Of a stretch of DNA of 64,000 bases, positions 54,542 through 64,000 are shown in pieces (the stretch's first letter is position 1; each line of letters opens with the position of its first letter). A model generated the notes under the pieces. It was given only the letters and a program-made list of their open reading frames with translations. It had not been told where the DNA came from and ran no database searches. Position numbers and translations under genes: made by a program. Source of the stretch: Acanthochromis polyacanthus (Eukaryota > Chordata > Actinopteri > Pomacentridae); contig NC_067121.1 in the NCBI RefSeq assembly GCF_021347895.1, positions 28,259,974 to 28,323,973 on the forward strand, in the 5' to 3' direction.

Positions 54542-55559
54542 GTCAGTGGGAGAAAGCTACAAATTAGAACTGTGAATTTCACTGATATGCCCATGTACCT
54601 TTGACATGGATATTATTACTTGATGTTACATGCATTGAAGGCATTCTAAATTTATTTTGTTGGTACTGAAAGTTGTGCAGGTCACTTTTTAAACTTTTAA
54701 CAGATTAATGAAGTGATAAACTATGGCTATGAGATTGTGTACTGATAAATCCAATGCCTCACACTCAGTTTAGACTGCTTAAATGCCCAGATGTATTGCA
54801 CACATCAACAGAATAGCATTTGCATTTCACACTGCGGGCATTTAGCCGATGCACAGAATGAGGCCAGCGTAGAGATGTTTCAATTCCTTTCACAGACAGC
54901 ACAACTGAAAAGCCAACAGAAGTTCAAAAGAACTACTATCAAGAGCCTTTATACAGAAAGCTCAAAGTGACCTGAAAAGATAGTCTCACATACAGCGTAT
55001 ATGCTTAACTCAAGTGCATATACTACTGTGCTATACTATGTTTAGTGCAGTATGTATAAGGGCATATTTTATGTGAATGCAGCTGGAAAGAGAGCAAAGT
55101 ATTTTCTATATTTAAGTATGAAAATGAACAAATGCAGATCATTTGTAACAATTTATAACAAAAAGAAGCATACAAACAAGTCAAAGGGTTTCACAAGTAA
55201 AACCATGTGCACTTGTGCTGGGGGTGGGAGGCCGCAGATGAACAATTAATCATACTTCCCCACTAATGGCTAGGTTTAAAGTTTATATTTTCTTTTCATG
55301 GTGGATTTGAGGTTGTCATGCTGTGGTTGTTGCAGAATTCAAACTATTCTTCCCTAATGCAAATTCAGCACCATGAATGAGCAGTAACTCACAAGCGCTG
55401 CCAGTGGTTTCTTTCTATTTTTGTGGATGTCCATACAAGAGCTATGTTTTTCATCTGTGCCAAGGACAAATAATTTACTTCAGCACTATTAAAAAGCAGT
55501 TATTCAGTCAGTTCACAGGCCAAATCTTCATTTTGTTGTGGTTGTGCTTTGCATCCCAG
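54542..55559 (+). other. Intron 15 (1018 bp)
   Basis: GT-AG intron with no repeat family or gene recognised. It ends in CCCAGCAGG, a tandem NAGNAG acceptor. Confidence 0.8.
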
Positions 55560-55700
55560 CAGGGAGGACCCGTCCACCCCGGAGTTCAGCGTGAGCACGG
55601 TGGATGAGTGGTTGGAGGCCATCAAGATGGGCCACTATAAGGAGAATTTTTCCAGTGCTGGATATGTCAGCTTGGACTCTATCCTTTACATCAGTGTCAG
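55560..55700 (+). CDS. Eph receptor exon 16: linker and first part of SAM domain
   Basis: The exon is 141 bp with donor GTACGG. Using the first AG of CAGCAG it encodes (C)[54 protein letters not shown] parallels the EphA4 linker, and EWL.AIKMG.YKENF..AGY is the SAM start with the conserved Tyr. The linker is about five residues shorter than in EphA4. The second AG would remove one codon net, giving W in place of C-R. Confidence 0.95.
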
Positions 55701-55927
55701 GTACGGCTCTGCAGTGTCTCACCCCTATTCAATCAAACGCTTAAAAGGTCAAGACTGTCAATAAGAGATGTATTATGTTCCACTTTAGGGCTATTAGCAG
55801 TTTCACCACGTATCTTGCACATGAAACCTTTGCAGCTGCTTGACATTTTAAGTATAATCTGGAATCATTTTGCTAAAGATAGCATTAGAATTATTTGTGA
55901 CTGTATTTTTTTCTGTTTTCCTTGTAG

Positions 55928-56027
55928 TGAACTAGCTAAGATGGGTGTGACGCTGGCTGGCCACCAGAAGAAGATTTTGTCCAGTGTGCAAAGCCTGCAG
56001 ACCCAGGGGACGCACGTCCAAGTATAA
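55928..56027 (+). CDS. Eph receptor exon 17: SAM end and PDZ ligand, with stop codon
   Basis: The acceptor is ttgtAG at 55926-55927. It encodes (S)ELAKMGVTLAGHQKKILSSV, QSLQTQGTHVQV and TAA at 56025-56027. LGVTLAGHQKKIL.S.Q is the SAM helix 5 signature. The C-terminal Val-Gln-Val fits a PDZ-binding motif with a hydrophobic residue at position -2 (class II). SAM domains mediate receptor clustering and partner binding. Confidence 0.96.
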
Positions 56028-57540
56028 CAGTTTCCACATAAACACAGACAGAGTCAAACTGGATGCTCCTGTGAAGAGTTTCCACACTGACATGGAGCTG
56101 TAATGGATACTCTGTGCTTGGGCCTCCATTGATTATGAGACACACTGAGATGGAGCCAACATGGACGCTTGACTCCTTCACCTTCTCGCAGTCCCCCCCA
56201 CCATTCTTCCCGTCCTCGATGGGCACTACTGGCTTTAGCACTCAAAGTCCCAGCAACACGATCACCATTATGGAGCAAGAGAGACACATTTCCAACAACA
56301 AGGCCACACTTAGAGCATCCCAGACAGTTTCACATCATATCAGTTCAACAAAACAAGAAAAAAAAAGACTTAACAAAAGAAATGACAAAAAAAATTAGAA
56401 TATAATATCATCACTGTCTGTGAGGTGTACAGTTGGTTTTTACTGTCATTTTGTTTGTTTTGACTTTTCACCTTGAAGAGTTTAAAAAGGGTCAGAAGAT
56501 ATGTATGTGTAGATATGTGTAGATATATGTTTATACGGGCTGTGTGTCCCACAACCGTAGAGATGGACCTAACGTTTGTATTGGTGGTGAGGTTTATATT
56601 GCTCAAACTTAACCAGAGTTATTGCCCAGTACATACAGTATATGGCCCCTTACTTTGCTCTCTGTACACAGAAAGCCAATGAATGAGCCGAGATTCTGAA
56701 TGACATGAATGTGTGGGGAGAGGGCATCAGAAAAACTGGACCTTTAAAGATAGAGAGGGATGTAGACTTTGCTAGCTTGTTTAGGATGGAAGTATGATTT
56801 GCTTAAATAGTGTATTTGACCTGAACAAGGGCTTCCTTAGTGACTGCTCTCAGATACTTCCATAGCAACTGGACCCAGTGCACCAGTCTGCGTGCACTTA
56901 AATTACAACTGACTGCAAAGAAATGGCAGAAATTGCTTCAGGTGCAGTTAGCACAGAGAAAATTTTACTCTTCCACTGTTTTTCCCCAAACAACATTGTC
57001 TGTTACAGGTGATACAGCATGATGTTGTCAGGAATATCTCAGCCCAAAAGTTTGCCTTCCCTTTCAGGTGTGTTTAGAAAGTTATAGCGTTTTGTGTAGA
57101 GCAAAAGTGACACAAAGGTCAGGATAGAGTTGACACTGTTAAGAACGTATAACTTGTTTTTCCAGTGTTGTGCCATGTACAGTAACCTTGAGATGTCCAT
57201 CTAGCCATAACATACCACCATTCCAGCTGTATGCTTTCCTTTCATCAGCTTTCATGTCTGGATGGTTACACAAGGCCAGTCACAATAATTACAGTGTTTT
57301 GTGTTTTCCAAATAGTCTGCTCGATGAAAAGGAGCATTGGAATGGAGCCTTTTTCAGCAAGATGAAACATACACAGTGTTGATTTTCAGATGTGCCACCA
57401 CAAGAGGGGAAATTTTACTTGATTTGTATGTCTGGTAGTGTCTCACTTTATTGTTATCAGTCATAACAAACCTATTTGGAGCATCCCTTGTTTCAAACCA
57501 ATAACGCAAATTGACAAAACAACGTTTACAGCAAGAAGCA

Positions 57541-57546
57541 AATAAA
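57541..57546 (+). terminator. Candidate poly(A) signal AATAAA (proximal)
   Basis: Canonical hexamer 1.5 kb after the stop, followed within 30 bases by a GT-rich stretch (TGTGTTTGTTGG), as expected for a cleavage site. Confidence 0.5.
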
Positions 57547-58147
57547 TGTGTTTGTTGGTTTTCCGTTAACAGAAGGAAACTGCTGCTTATCACATTAAAA
57601 ACACAGTTAGATATGAAGGGACCCTCATTGTGTACACTGTATCAATGGCACTGAACCTGCTTTTAGTGTATTCCCAAAACCAATTTTAATATATGTGGTA
57701 CTCTATAGGACCAAGAGTGGCATAAAGTACAGTATATATGATTGTATCATAGTGTAAAATATGTACAGTGTTGATTTCCAATGTTAGAATGTTTGTAATG
57801 ATAACAATGATGATGACTATGATGTACTTTTATTGTGAAAAAGAGATTTCTGAAGTACTAGTTCAGGGTCGGGTCATATAGGAGAAAAGTGAAGGGAGGT
57901 GATTCGTTGGTCTGAACAAAGGAATGTAGCATGGTGCAAAGCTTCAGCTTTGTTTGACAGGTGACAGTGACTGCAGTTTCTACTATAGCGTTAGAATGAG
58001 TAGAATGGACTTTCGTTATTGATACAAAGGCTTCATGTGCATATCTACCTTAAACAGTAATTACATGCACTTTTTAACCCTGTCTCTGCTTACAACACAG
58101 TTTTTTAAAGATGCTTGTTCGGAAGAGGAAGGGAGGGAGGGAGGAGG

Positions 58148-58153
58148 AATAAA
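58148..58153 (+). terminator. Candidate poly(A) signal AATAAA (distal)
   Basis: Canonical hexamer 2.1 kb after the stop. There is no obvious GT-rich element nearby, so it is weaker than the proximal one. Confidence 0.35.
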
Positions 58154-58782
58154 ATAAGGGAAAACTAATTTCTATCTGATATCACAAACTGAACACTGGC
58201 GAAAGCTTAGCTTATCAAAGGAGACCTAGGCTCAGCAGATTGGCATTTCTCCGCATGCTGAAGTGGTGTGCATGGAGTAAAAGTGAGCGCATTTAAAATG
58301 GTTATATTTTTCCGCCTTACCGAAACCACAACACTAGCGCAAATGTGTAAGGAATGGATTACACAGCATCCTTATCTGCTATTGTAAGCTCCAACTGTTG
58401 GCATGTCTGCTAGCTTTGCAAGTAAGTGTTACTTCCAAGGTCAAACATGTCATTTACTAACTAGCTTAGAGTAGTTTCTTTGGCTACAGATTATGTCCAA
58501 ACCAGTACATGAAAACAACAATACATTAAACAAGTCACCTGGAAACATCAAAAACTCAGCCCGAAGACACCATTTTTAGCTAATTAATTTCACCAAAGTT
58601 AGTCTAAATAATTATCTATCAGCAGTGGACAAAATTTGCCTATATTATAGTCATTTAAGCCAGTACTTTGCTAATTTGAAATAAAAATTCTACCTCTATC
58701 AGACATCTAGGACCCACTGTTACATAAAGATAATTTTTTTAGATAAATCTGCCACAATACTTACCTATATCAACCATATGTA
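58154..58782. other. Flank after the 3' UTR; nothing recognised
   Basis: AT-rich unique sequence with no gene, repeat family or strong signal. Another AATAAA lies at 58680, so a longer 3' UTR is possible. Confidence 0.5.
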
Positions 58783-58924
58783 CACTACCAGTCAAATGTT
58801 TTTCAACACCAATTTTTTTCAATTTTTTTATTGGAAATTATGCATGTTTATGTCCAATTGTCCTCTGAAATGAAAGCATGGAACAAAAAAAATTAAGTTA
58901 AAAAAATCATTTAGAAACCATTCT

Positions 58925-59930
58925 AAAGATTTGACTCAAAGTAGCCACCTTTGGCAGATATAACAGTTGAACACACTTGTGGCATTCTTTCCACAGTGGA
59001 AATCAAATATTCTTCAGAAAGTTCCTCCCAACTGTGTTGCAGAAGTTCCCATAAATGTGGTACTTGTAGGTTGTTTTGCTTTCACTCTTCTGTCCAGTTA
59101 TTCCAAAACCAGCTCCATGGGGGTTAAGTCTGGAGACTGTGCTGGCCACTCCATGTTTTCCAGCTTAACATCTTGTTCTTTTTTCCTAAGGTAGTTCTGG
59201 CATAGCTTGGACTTATGTTTTGGGTCATTATCTTGTTGTAGAATGAACACCTGAGCCACTAGGAACATGCCAGAGGGTACCGCATGGCGCTGCAGAATGC
59301 TGTGGTAGCTGTTTTGGTTCGGGGTACCTCTCACTTTGTACAAGTCACTGATCCTGCATTCAGCAAAACAGCCCCAGACCATCACGCTTCCGCCTCCATG
59401 TTTGACAGTTGATGTCACACACTGAGGAACCGTCCATTCACCTACTCCATGGCGTACAAAAATCCTCTGTGATGAACCAAAGATTTCAAATTTTGATTCA
59501 TCAGTCCATAATACCTTCTTCCAGTCTTCAGTGGTCCATTGATGGTGTTTCATGGATTAGGCAAGCCTCTTTCTTTTTCAGATGTCTTAGCAATGGCTTT
59601 CTTGCTGCAACTCAACCTGCTGAATCTGCAACTTGAAGTCTTTCTTCACAGTTGAAGCTAAGACTTGCTTACTACGACAGCTATTAAGCTGTACTTGAAG
59701 CTGTTGTCCTGTGAGTCGCCCATCACCAAGCTGTTGACTCTCAGGAACTTGTCTTCTGATTCTGTTGTGACTTTGATTCCTGTCAAAGTTTCTCCCAGTT
59801 TCGGAGTGACTTTTGATGGTGAAGAAAACTGTACTCACTGACACCTTGACTTTCTTTGCAATTTTCCTGTAGGAAAGACCTACATTTTTAGGTGGTTTGA
59901 TGGTCTGTCTCTTCTATTGTTAATTGCCTT
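58925..59930 (-). pseudogene. Tc1-like transposase pseudogene
   Basis: The best-preserved part, 59098-59553 (minus), reads [55 protein letters not shown] and EWPAQSPDLTPMEL. So the first Asp (WTDES), the second Asp (QQDND) and a Glu (PMEL) are still recognisable. The upstream part (59587-59844) holds VSVSTVFFTIKSHSETG and RLTGQQLQVQLNSCRS in a different frame, so at least one frameshift separates them. Stops appear toward the C-terminus. It cannot make a transposase. Confidence 0.85.
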
Positions 59931-60133
59931 TTCCTCGATATTTTTATGTTGTAAAAGAATCAAGAAAAGTTGGGACATCTGTAGGATTTGGTAGCACCAA
60001 CTTTCAAGGCTTGATCAACCTCCATTGCTGGAGATCATCTTTAAATTGTTAACCCATTTCCTGTTCGGTAGTGTCTACAGATACGGACCCGTACCCGTAG
60101 CCTGTGGCCTACGGATACGGCACTTTCCCTTAC

Positions 60134-60230
60134 CATAAATATTAATGAGACGCACATAAATATTAATGAGCCGGCTGATGAACGCGCTTTGTGATTGGCT
60201 GGTAATCCGACGGACATAAATATTAATGAG
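60134..60230. repeat. Three copies of CATAAATATTAATGAG inside the 861-bp element
   Basis: Identical 16-mers start at 60134, 60155 and 60215. The last two are followed by CCGGCT and the first by ACGCA. An inverted CCAAT box (GATTGGCT) lies between copies 2 and 3. This could be a transposase-binding or promoter array. Confidence 0.85.
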
Positions 60231-60546
60231 CCGGCTACGCTGATGAAGGCGCTTCCGTGATTCGAGGTGAATCTGCGGAATGAATGGCGTAACCAACAGC
60301 CAGCAAACGACAAGTATTTTTTACCTTCAAAAGTAGCGACAGACTATTACATATTAACAACCTAAACAAAACCCTGACGTATTTTCTGCGTCTGTCAACA
60401 CAGACCCTGTCACAGTCACTTTAATGTTAGCGGACTCTGTTGAATGGCTAATTTACATCACCACAAACAAATCTCACAATATCACAGTAAATCGAGTTTG
60501 TGGTTTTTTTTAATTCATGCCGAATTAAAGAGCTGCTCCTCACCAT

Positions 60547-60782
60547 TCACGAGTGTTTGTTTCATATTCGACATCCTTAATTTTATCTTGTAAATTAGCG
60601 TCCGAAATTAAATGGGAACATTTGCAATGGAGTTCGTCAGCCGCTTCCACCACTGAACGCGGTAAACTAATTAATAGGAACTGGACTTCAAACAATTTAG
60701 ACACAGCGTCTAAAAGCGTAAAAACTACATTGTCTACGTAAAGTGTGAGAGGAGACGGTGTATTTTTAGTTAAATTATACAA
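60547..60782 (-). pseudogene. Unrecognised minus-strand exon-like frame in the 861-bp element
   Basis: ATG at 60782 opens about 79 codons: MYNLTKNTPSPLTLYVDNVV, FTLLDAVSKLFEVQFLLISL, and SVVEAADELHCKCSHLISDA. The frame closes at TGA within ATG|GTGAGG, a good donor, so it may be an exon rather than a complete protein. Composition looks coding, with no low complexity. I do not recognise the family and assign no function. Confidence 0.35.
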
Positions 60783-61131
60783 TGTTCGCCATCAAAGTCA
60801 TTCATATAAACTGCCTGTAATGTGCGACAAATAGTAGTTAACCGGCGCCAGCTCTTCAGTGACCTTAACGGGTCCGTACCTCTAGTACAGATGCTACGGG
60901 TACGGGTCCGTACCTCTAGCATCAACCTTCCTGTTCCCTGAAAAAGGCCTTTTCGTACAATTCTGAAATGTGCGTTTTTTTCAGTTTTGCATAACCTTAC
61001 CTTTTTTTTAACCTCTGGCAGTTCGTCACTTACTTTTGTACCATTTCAAGCGATTCATTGGACTTGAACTACTTGAATTTCAATAAAAAACTGGAAAATC
61101 TGGGGTGCTCTGAAGCATTTGACCGGTAGTG

Positions 61132-64000
61132 CATATGGCATAGCAGGCGCCATGCTATCATGAAAATCTTGACAGGCATAGCAACAGCTGCCAATGGACG
61201 GCGCTCAATCTACTATTTGGGGTGAAGCCAAAGACGCTAGCAGAATGAAAATTTTAACCACAATAAAGCCTATATAATATAATCGAAAGATTAAATACTC
61301 CTTGCCAAGCCAGTTTGCTTTTTTGCCACATAAGCCACAGATAAAAAAAATCCAAATTTGTTGAGTCTGAAATTGTTCATTCTACTCTTGCTAACTCTGT
61401 GATTTCACTCTAGCGGACTACCCATGACCGCTGGCCTTTTTGATGCCTTATTTACTGAGCTATTGTTCTTTTCTGTTGCCCTACACAGGCGATATTAAGA
61501 GTAAAGTGTATATACAGGTAGTATTTATCTGTGTTCTTAAGGTGACCTCACATCAACACCCTGATTTTGTTACATCCCCTCCAACAGTACCACCACTTTA
61601 ATTCCTTTAAGCAAAAGAAAGTCATTTTGTCCTAATAAAAATATCCTTTTAAAGTGTAAATCCGATGACCTGTAAAAGTTGATGGGAAACATGACAGTAT
61701 GGTTGTTATTTATTTGCAAATTTGGGATGTGATTGGCTTACAATTTGATCATTTTGGTTGTATAATTCGTTATGTAAAATTCTTCATAAATTTAAAGGTT
61801 AGACCAGCATTGTGTGCTGCTTGAATAAGAATGGTGAACTGTGACAAATGTCCTTTTTATCTATTCATCACTCCCACTTTAGAAAGTTATGTCATTCCCC
61901 TACTTTCAATTCTTAAATCCCAGATTTCTGTCACTTTTCATCCTGTCAAGGTTAGCTATGTGGGCTGGTTTGCTTGATCTCATATACAGTGTTTGTTTCC
62001 ATTCCCCACCAGGTCCGTATTGTAAATGTTCTTGAGAGATTCTCATTTGAGACTTTCACCTCTCTCTCTTTGTCCTCCTCTCTCTCTTTCTTTCTCCACC
62101 GTACAATGCTTATTTGTCCCCATGCCAGTTTCCTCTGCGTTGCTTGTTGTAAAGGGTGTAGGCAATTCTAATGTCTTTCATGTTGCTGTAATAAATATGC
62201 TAATATTTCTAATTTCTCACCTGATGCCTGCAGTGTCTTTTTTTCTTTCACACATTCTTTTTCTGTCTCTGGCTCTTTCTATTCAAAACACAATTCAACA
62301 TAGCACAATTACAGTGGAACTATGACTGCATTAAATTCAAAGTGTGCTAACGTGAAAGTGTTATGAAGTCCCCCCTTAATTACTTTTTGCCATGTAGCAA
62401 AGCCTGAAGGTAGAACATTTTGTTGGCGAGCATCTGACCAGCATGAATTCATGGCTGGGAAATTCAGGGGTAGACTCATTTGTACTCTGCCCTCTCTAAA
62501 GGCGATAGCAGTGGTGAAATTCCCATCATTCTTGAATTGCAAAATATAGCGGTCCGGCAACCACATCTTCATTATCAGTGAGTGTGTGTGGTGTGTGTGT
62601 TCCTTACTGAGAGATAATTCTGTCTCGGGGGAAGGGGAAGGTCAGCGACTTCTGGCCTTGGTTAACCCCTTAATGCACTCGCCCAGTTGCTGTCACTCTA
62701 TGTTACTGCCATTACACCTCATTTAGCCCATCATATTAGGCTCCATATTCCCCTATCGCCCACTGCCTTCGTCTCTCTCTTTCATCCACACACACAGGCC
62801 TTGACATCCAAAAAATTCAGGTTCTCCATTTCCTCAATATCTATCTCCCCCGACTGCCCTGCTCTTAATCTTTTCTGCTAGCCTCGTGCATCCCCATTTT
62901 TTTCCTCCCCATTCCTATCCATCCTGTGCAGACAGACAGGAAGGTTGTACCTAGTTCTCTGACCTCGACTACGCCATCATCTCCCTCTCCTTGCCTTTTC
63001 CCTTTCTCATACCTTTTTTTAAATTTCCCCTACCTCCATCAATCCACCCACCCATTCATCCAAAAGTTTTCTCCACATGCAGTCCCCTCTTGTAGGTTCA
63101 TTGCTTCTTGTCTCACTGCTATCACCACTGGGTTTCCTTTTAGCATCAAAGGCCAATCCATAACTTTGGGCTTTTGTCTCCAGGTGTCTCAACAGACAGA
63201 ATGTCATCGCACATATTTACTCTGGATAACAGAGGCTACCAAGGGCCAAAGGCTTAGGCGATTGATTCATCATGCAGCTGCTATTGGCATTATGTGAAAA
63301 GGTCAGATGTCCCTATGGAGAACACTTTAAAAGGCCATTGGTGACTGATGAGCCTGTCATGTTTGTATCACATACATGCACAAGCACTCTTGTCTCTTAT
63401 TCTGTATCTTCTTTCTGTTCCTCTGGTCTGCTCTTTCTCTCTCACACACACACACTTATACACACTCCCATGGGAGTAGTAATTGGGCCCCTCTGTCATG
63501 CTGTCAGGTGTGGGCTTGAGTGTCCCCTCATGTGCAACAGCAGACATTAAAATAACACAAGTGACCCAACAGCCACAGATCCACCATAACCTCTGTAGGG
63601 TCGGCCATATGTGCATGTGTTTCATGTGTGAGTGCTACCTTTGTGTGTTTGTAAAGCTTGCGAGGCCAAATCTGATGCTTGTGCGCAAGTCAGCAAGGTG
63701 AATTTCAAAAGCAAGAGAAGCAGATCAACACCAAAGCAGAGGAAAGATTTCATCAGTCGCCGGTTAAATTCGCTGGAGTTCCTGCTTTGTCGCTCTTGAT
63801 TGCATTGCGTGTGTTCCCTCTAATCAAATACGGCTGAGTTCAGACGGGCTCAGGATCGCCCTGGCCCGCACACACAAGCACACATCAGTGCTCTTCTGTC
63901 TCATGAGGTTTTAGTTTGCTATCAAAGCGATTTCCTGTCTCAAATTTTCATCAGTAATCAAAGTTCCTGATTGAATTTGAAAAGTGAGCCCAGCTCTATA
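61132..64000. other. Downstream flank; no gene found
   Basis: AT-rich to pyrimidine-rich sequence with short CA/GT tracts (about 62580-62602 and 63440-63456). Several open frames are pyrimidine-driven (for example 62026-62325 and 62926-63297) and lack any recognisable protein features. GC-richer sequence at about 63700-63880 is non-repetitive and might be conserved, but nothing in it identifies a function. Confidence 0.6.

Larger units (their letters stand above)
56028..58153 (+). other. 3' untranslated region of the EphA-like gene (end estimated)
   Basis: It directly follows the stop codon and has no sustained open frame, splice signal or transposon. It is AT-rich (for example AATGATAACAATGATGATGAC near 57796). 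The end is an estimate from the AATAAA at 58148; the earlier AATAAA at 57541 could serve a shorter form. Transcript data would set the true end. Confidence 0.6.
60067..60927. mobile_element. 861-bp element with 9-bp target duplication (MULE-like by target size), class uncertain
   Basis: TTCCTGTTC occurs exactly at 60058-60066 and 60928-60936. The ends begin GGTAGTGTCTACAGATACGG and, read inward from the right, GGTTGATGCTAGAGGTACGG. Both continue with ACCCGTACCCGTAGC. GGT...ACC ends with a 9-bp duplication fit Mutator-like or related elements. Near the left end CATAAATATTAATGAG occurs three times (60134, 60155, 60215). A minus-strand open frame at 60540-60782 ends at a splice-donor-like site. 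No transposase was recognised. Confidence 0.7.
58783..61131 (-). mobile_element. Dead Tc1-like transposon, interrupted by an 861-bp element
   Basis: The left end CACTACCAGTCAAATGTTT follows TA (58781-58782). The right end ...AAGCATTTGACCGGTAGTG is its complement with one mismatch, and its TA has decayed to CA. Removing the insert (60067-60927) and one 9-bp duplication leaves about 1.48 kb, normal for Tc1. The transposase is on the minus strand and broken. The CACTACC(A/G)GTCAAA terminus is the family also seen in the MITE at 45621. Confidence 0.88.

Noticed and set aside
61974..63297. Several 60-120 residue frames downstream of the gene, considered as exons of a neighbouring gene
   Set aside because: Pyrimidine-rich low complexity, no conserved motif and no consistent splice pattern.

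Overview
The window is vertebrate nuclear DNA, almost certainly from a ray-finned (probably percomorph) fish. Short exons with GT-AG borders are spread over many kilobases, CA/GT microsatellites are dense, and the interspersed repeats (Tc1/mariner, hAT, TTAA-target MITEs, a tRNA-type SINE) are teleost-style. Nothing in it is bacterial or viral.

One protein-coding host gene is visible. It is an EphA-class receptor tyrosine kinase on the + strand, most EphA4-like in its transmembrane segment and kinase domain. The 5' part (signal peptide and ephrin-binding domain, exons 1-3 by comparison with other Eph genes) lies upstream of the window. Fourteen exons, taken as exons 4-17, run from 8189 to the stop codon at 56025-56027. 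Their splice phases join into one uninterrupted frame of 703 complete residues: cysteine-rich EGF-like module, two fibronectin III repeats, transmembrane helix, juxtamembrane Tyr pair, full kinase domain, SAM domain and a C-terminal PDZ ligand ending VQV. A 3' UTR follows, with candidate poly(A) signals at 57541 and 58148.

Layout: 1-8188 intron 3; 8189-21006 extracellular and transmembrane exons; 21007-35446 a 14.4-kb intron separating the transmembrane exon from the juxtamembrane exon; 35447-36828 juxtamembrane and first kinase exons; 36829-48034 an 11.2-kb intron rich in transposons; 48035-56027 remaining kinase, SAM and tail exons; 56028 to about 58.2 kb 3' UTR; then an old Tc1 relic and unannotated flank to 64000.

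The introns hold a layered set of DNA transposons whose boundaries can be read from TIRs and target-site duplications. They include an intact Tc1-like element (40019-41652, 344-aa DD34E transposase) inside a MITE; a Kolobok-like TTAA element carrying a captured first exon (28698-29554) inside another copy of the same MITE; a piggyBac-like TTAA element (16298-17049) inside a 225-bp TTAA MITE; a hAT MITE (19030-19482) inside a second piggyBac-like relic; a 771-bp hAT MITE (51733-52503); a SINE inside a MITE (45621-46362); and, beyond the gene, an 861-bp element with a 9-bp duplication inside a dead Tc1 (58783-61131). No CRISPR, rRNA or functional tRNA was seen. I found no novel multi-gene system. 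The most interesting signals are the gene's unusual splice sites and the nested transposons that keep promoter, exon and splice-donor pieces.
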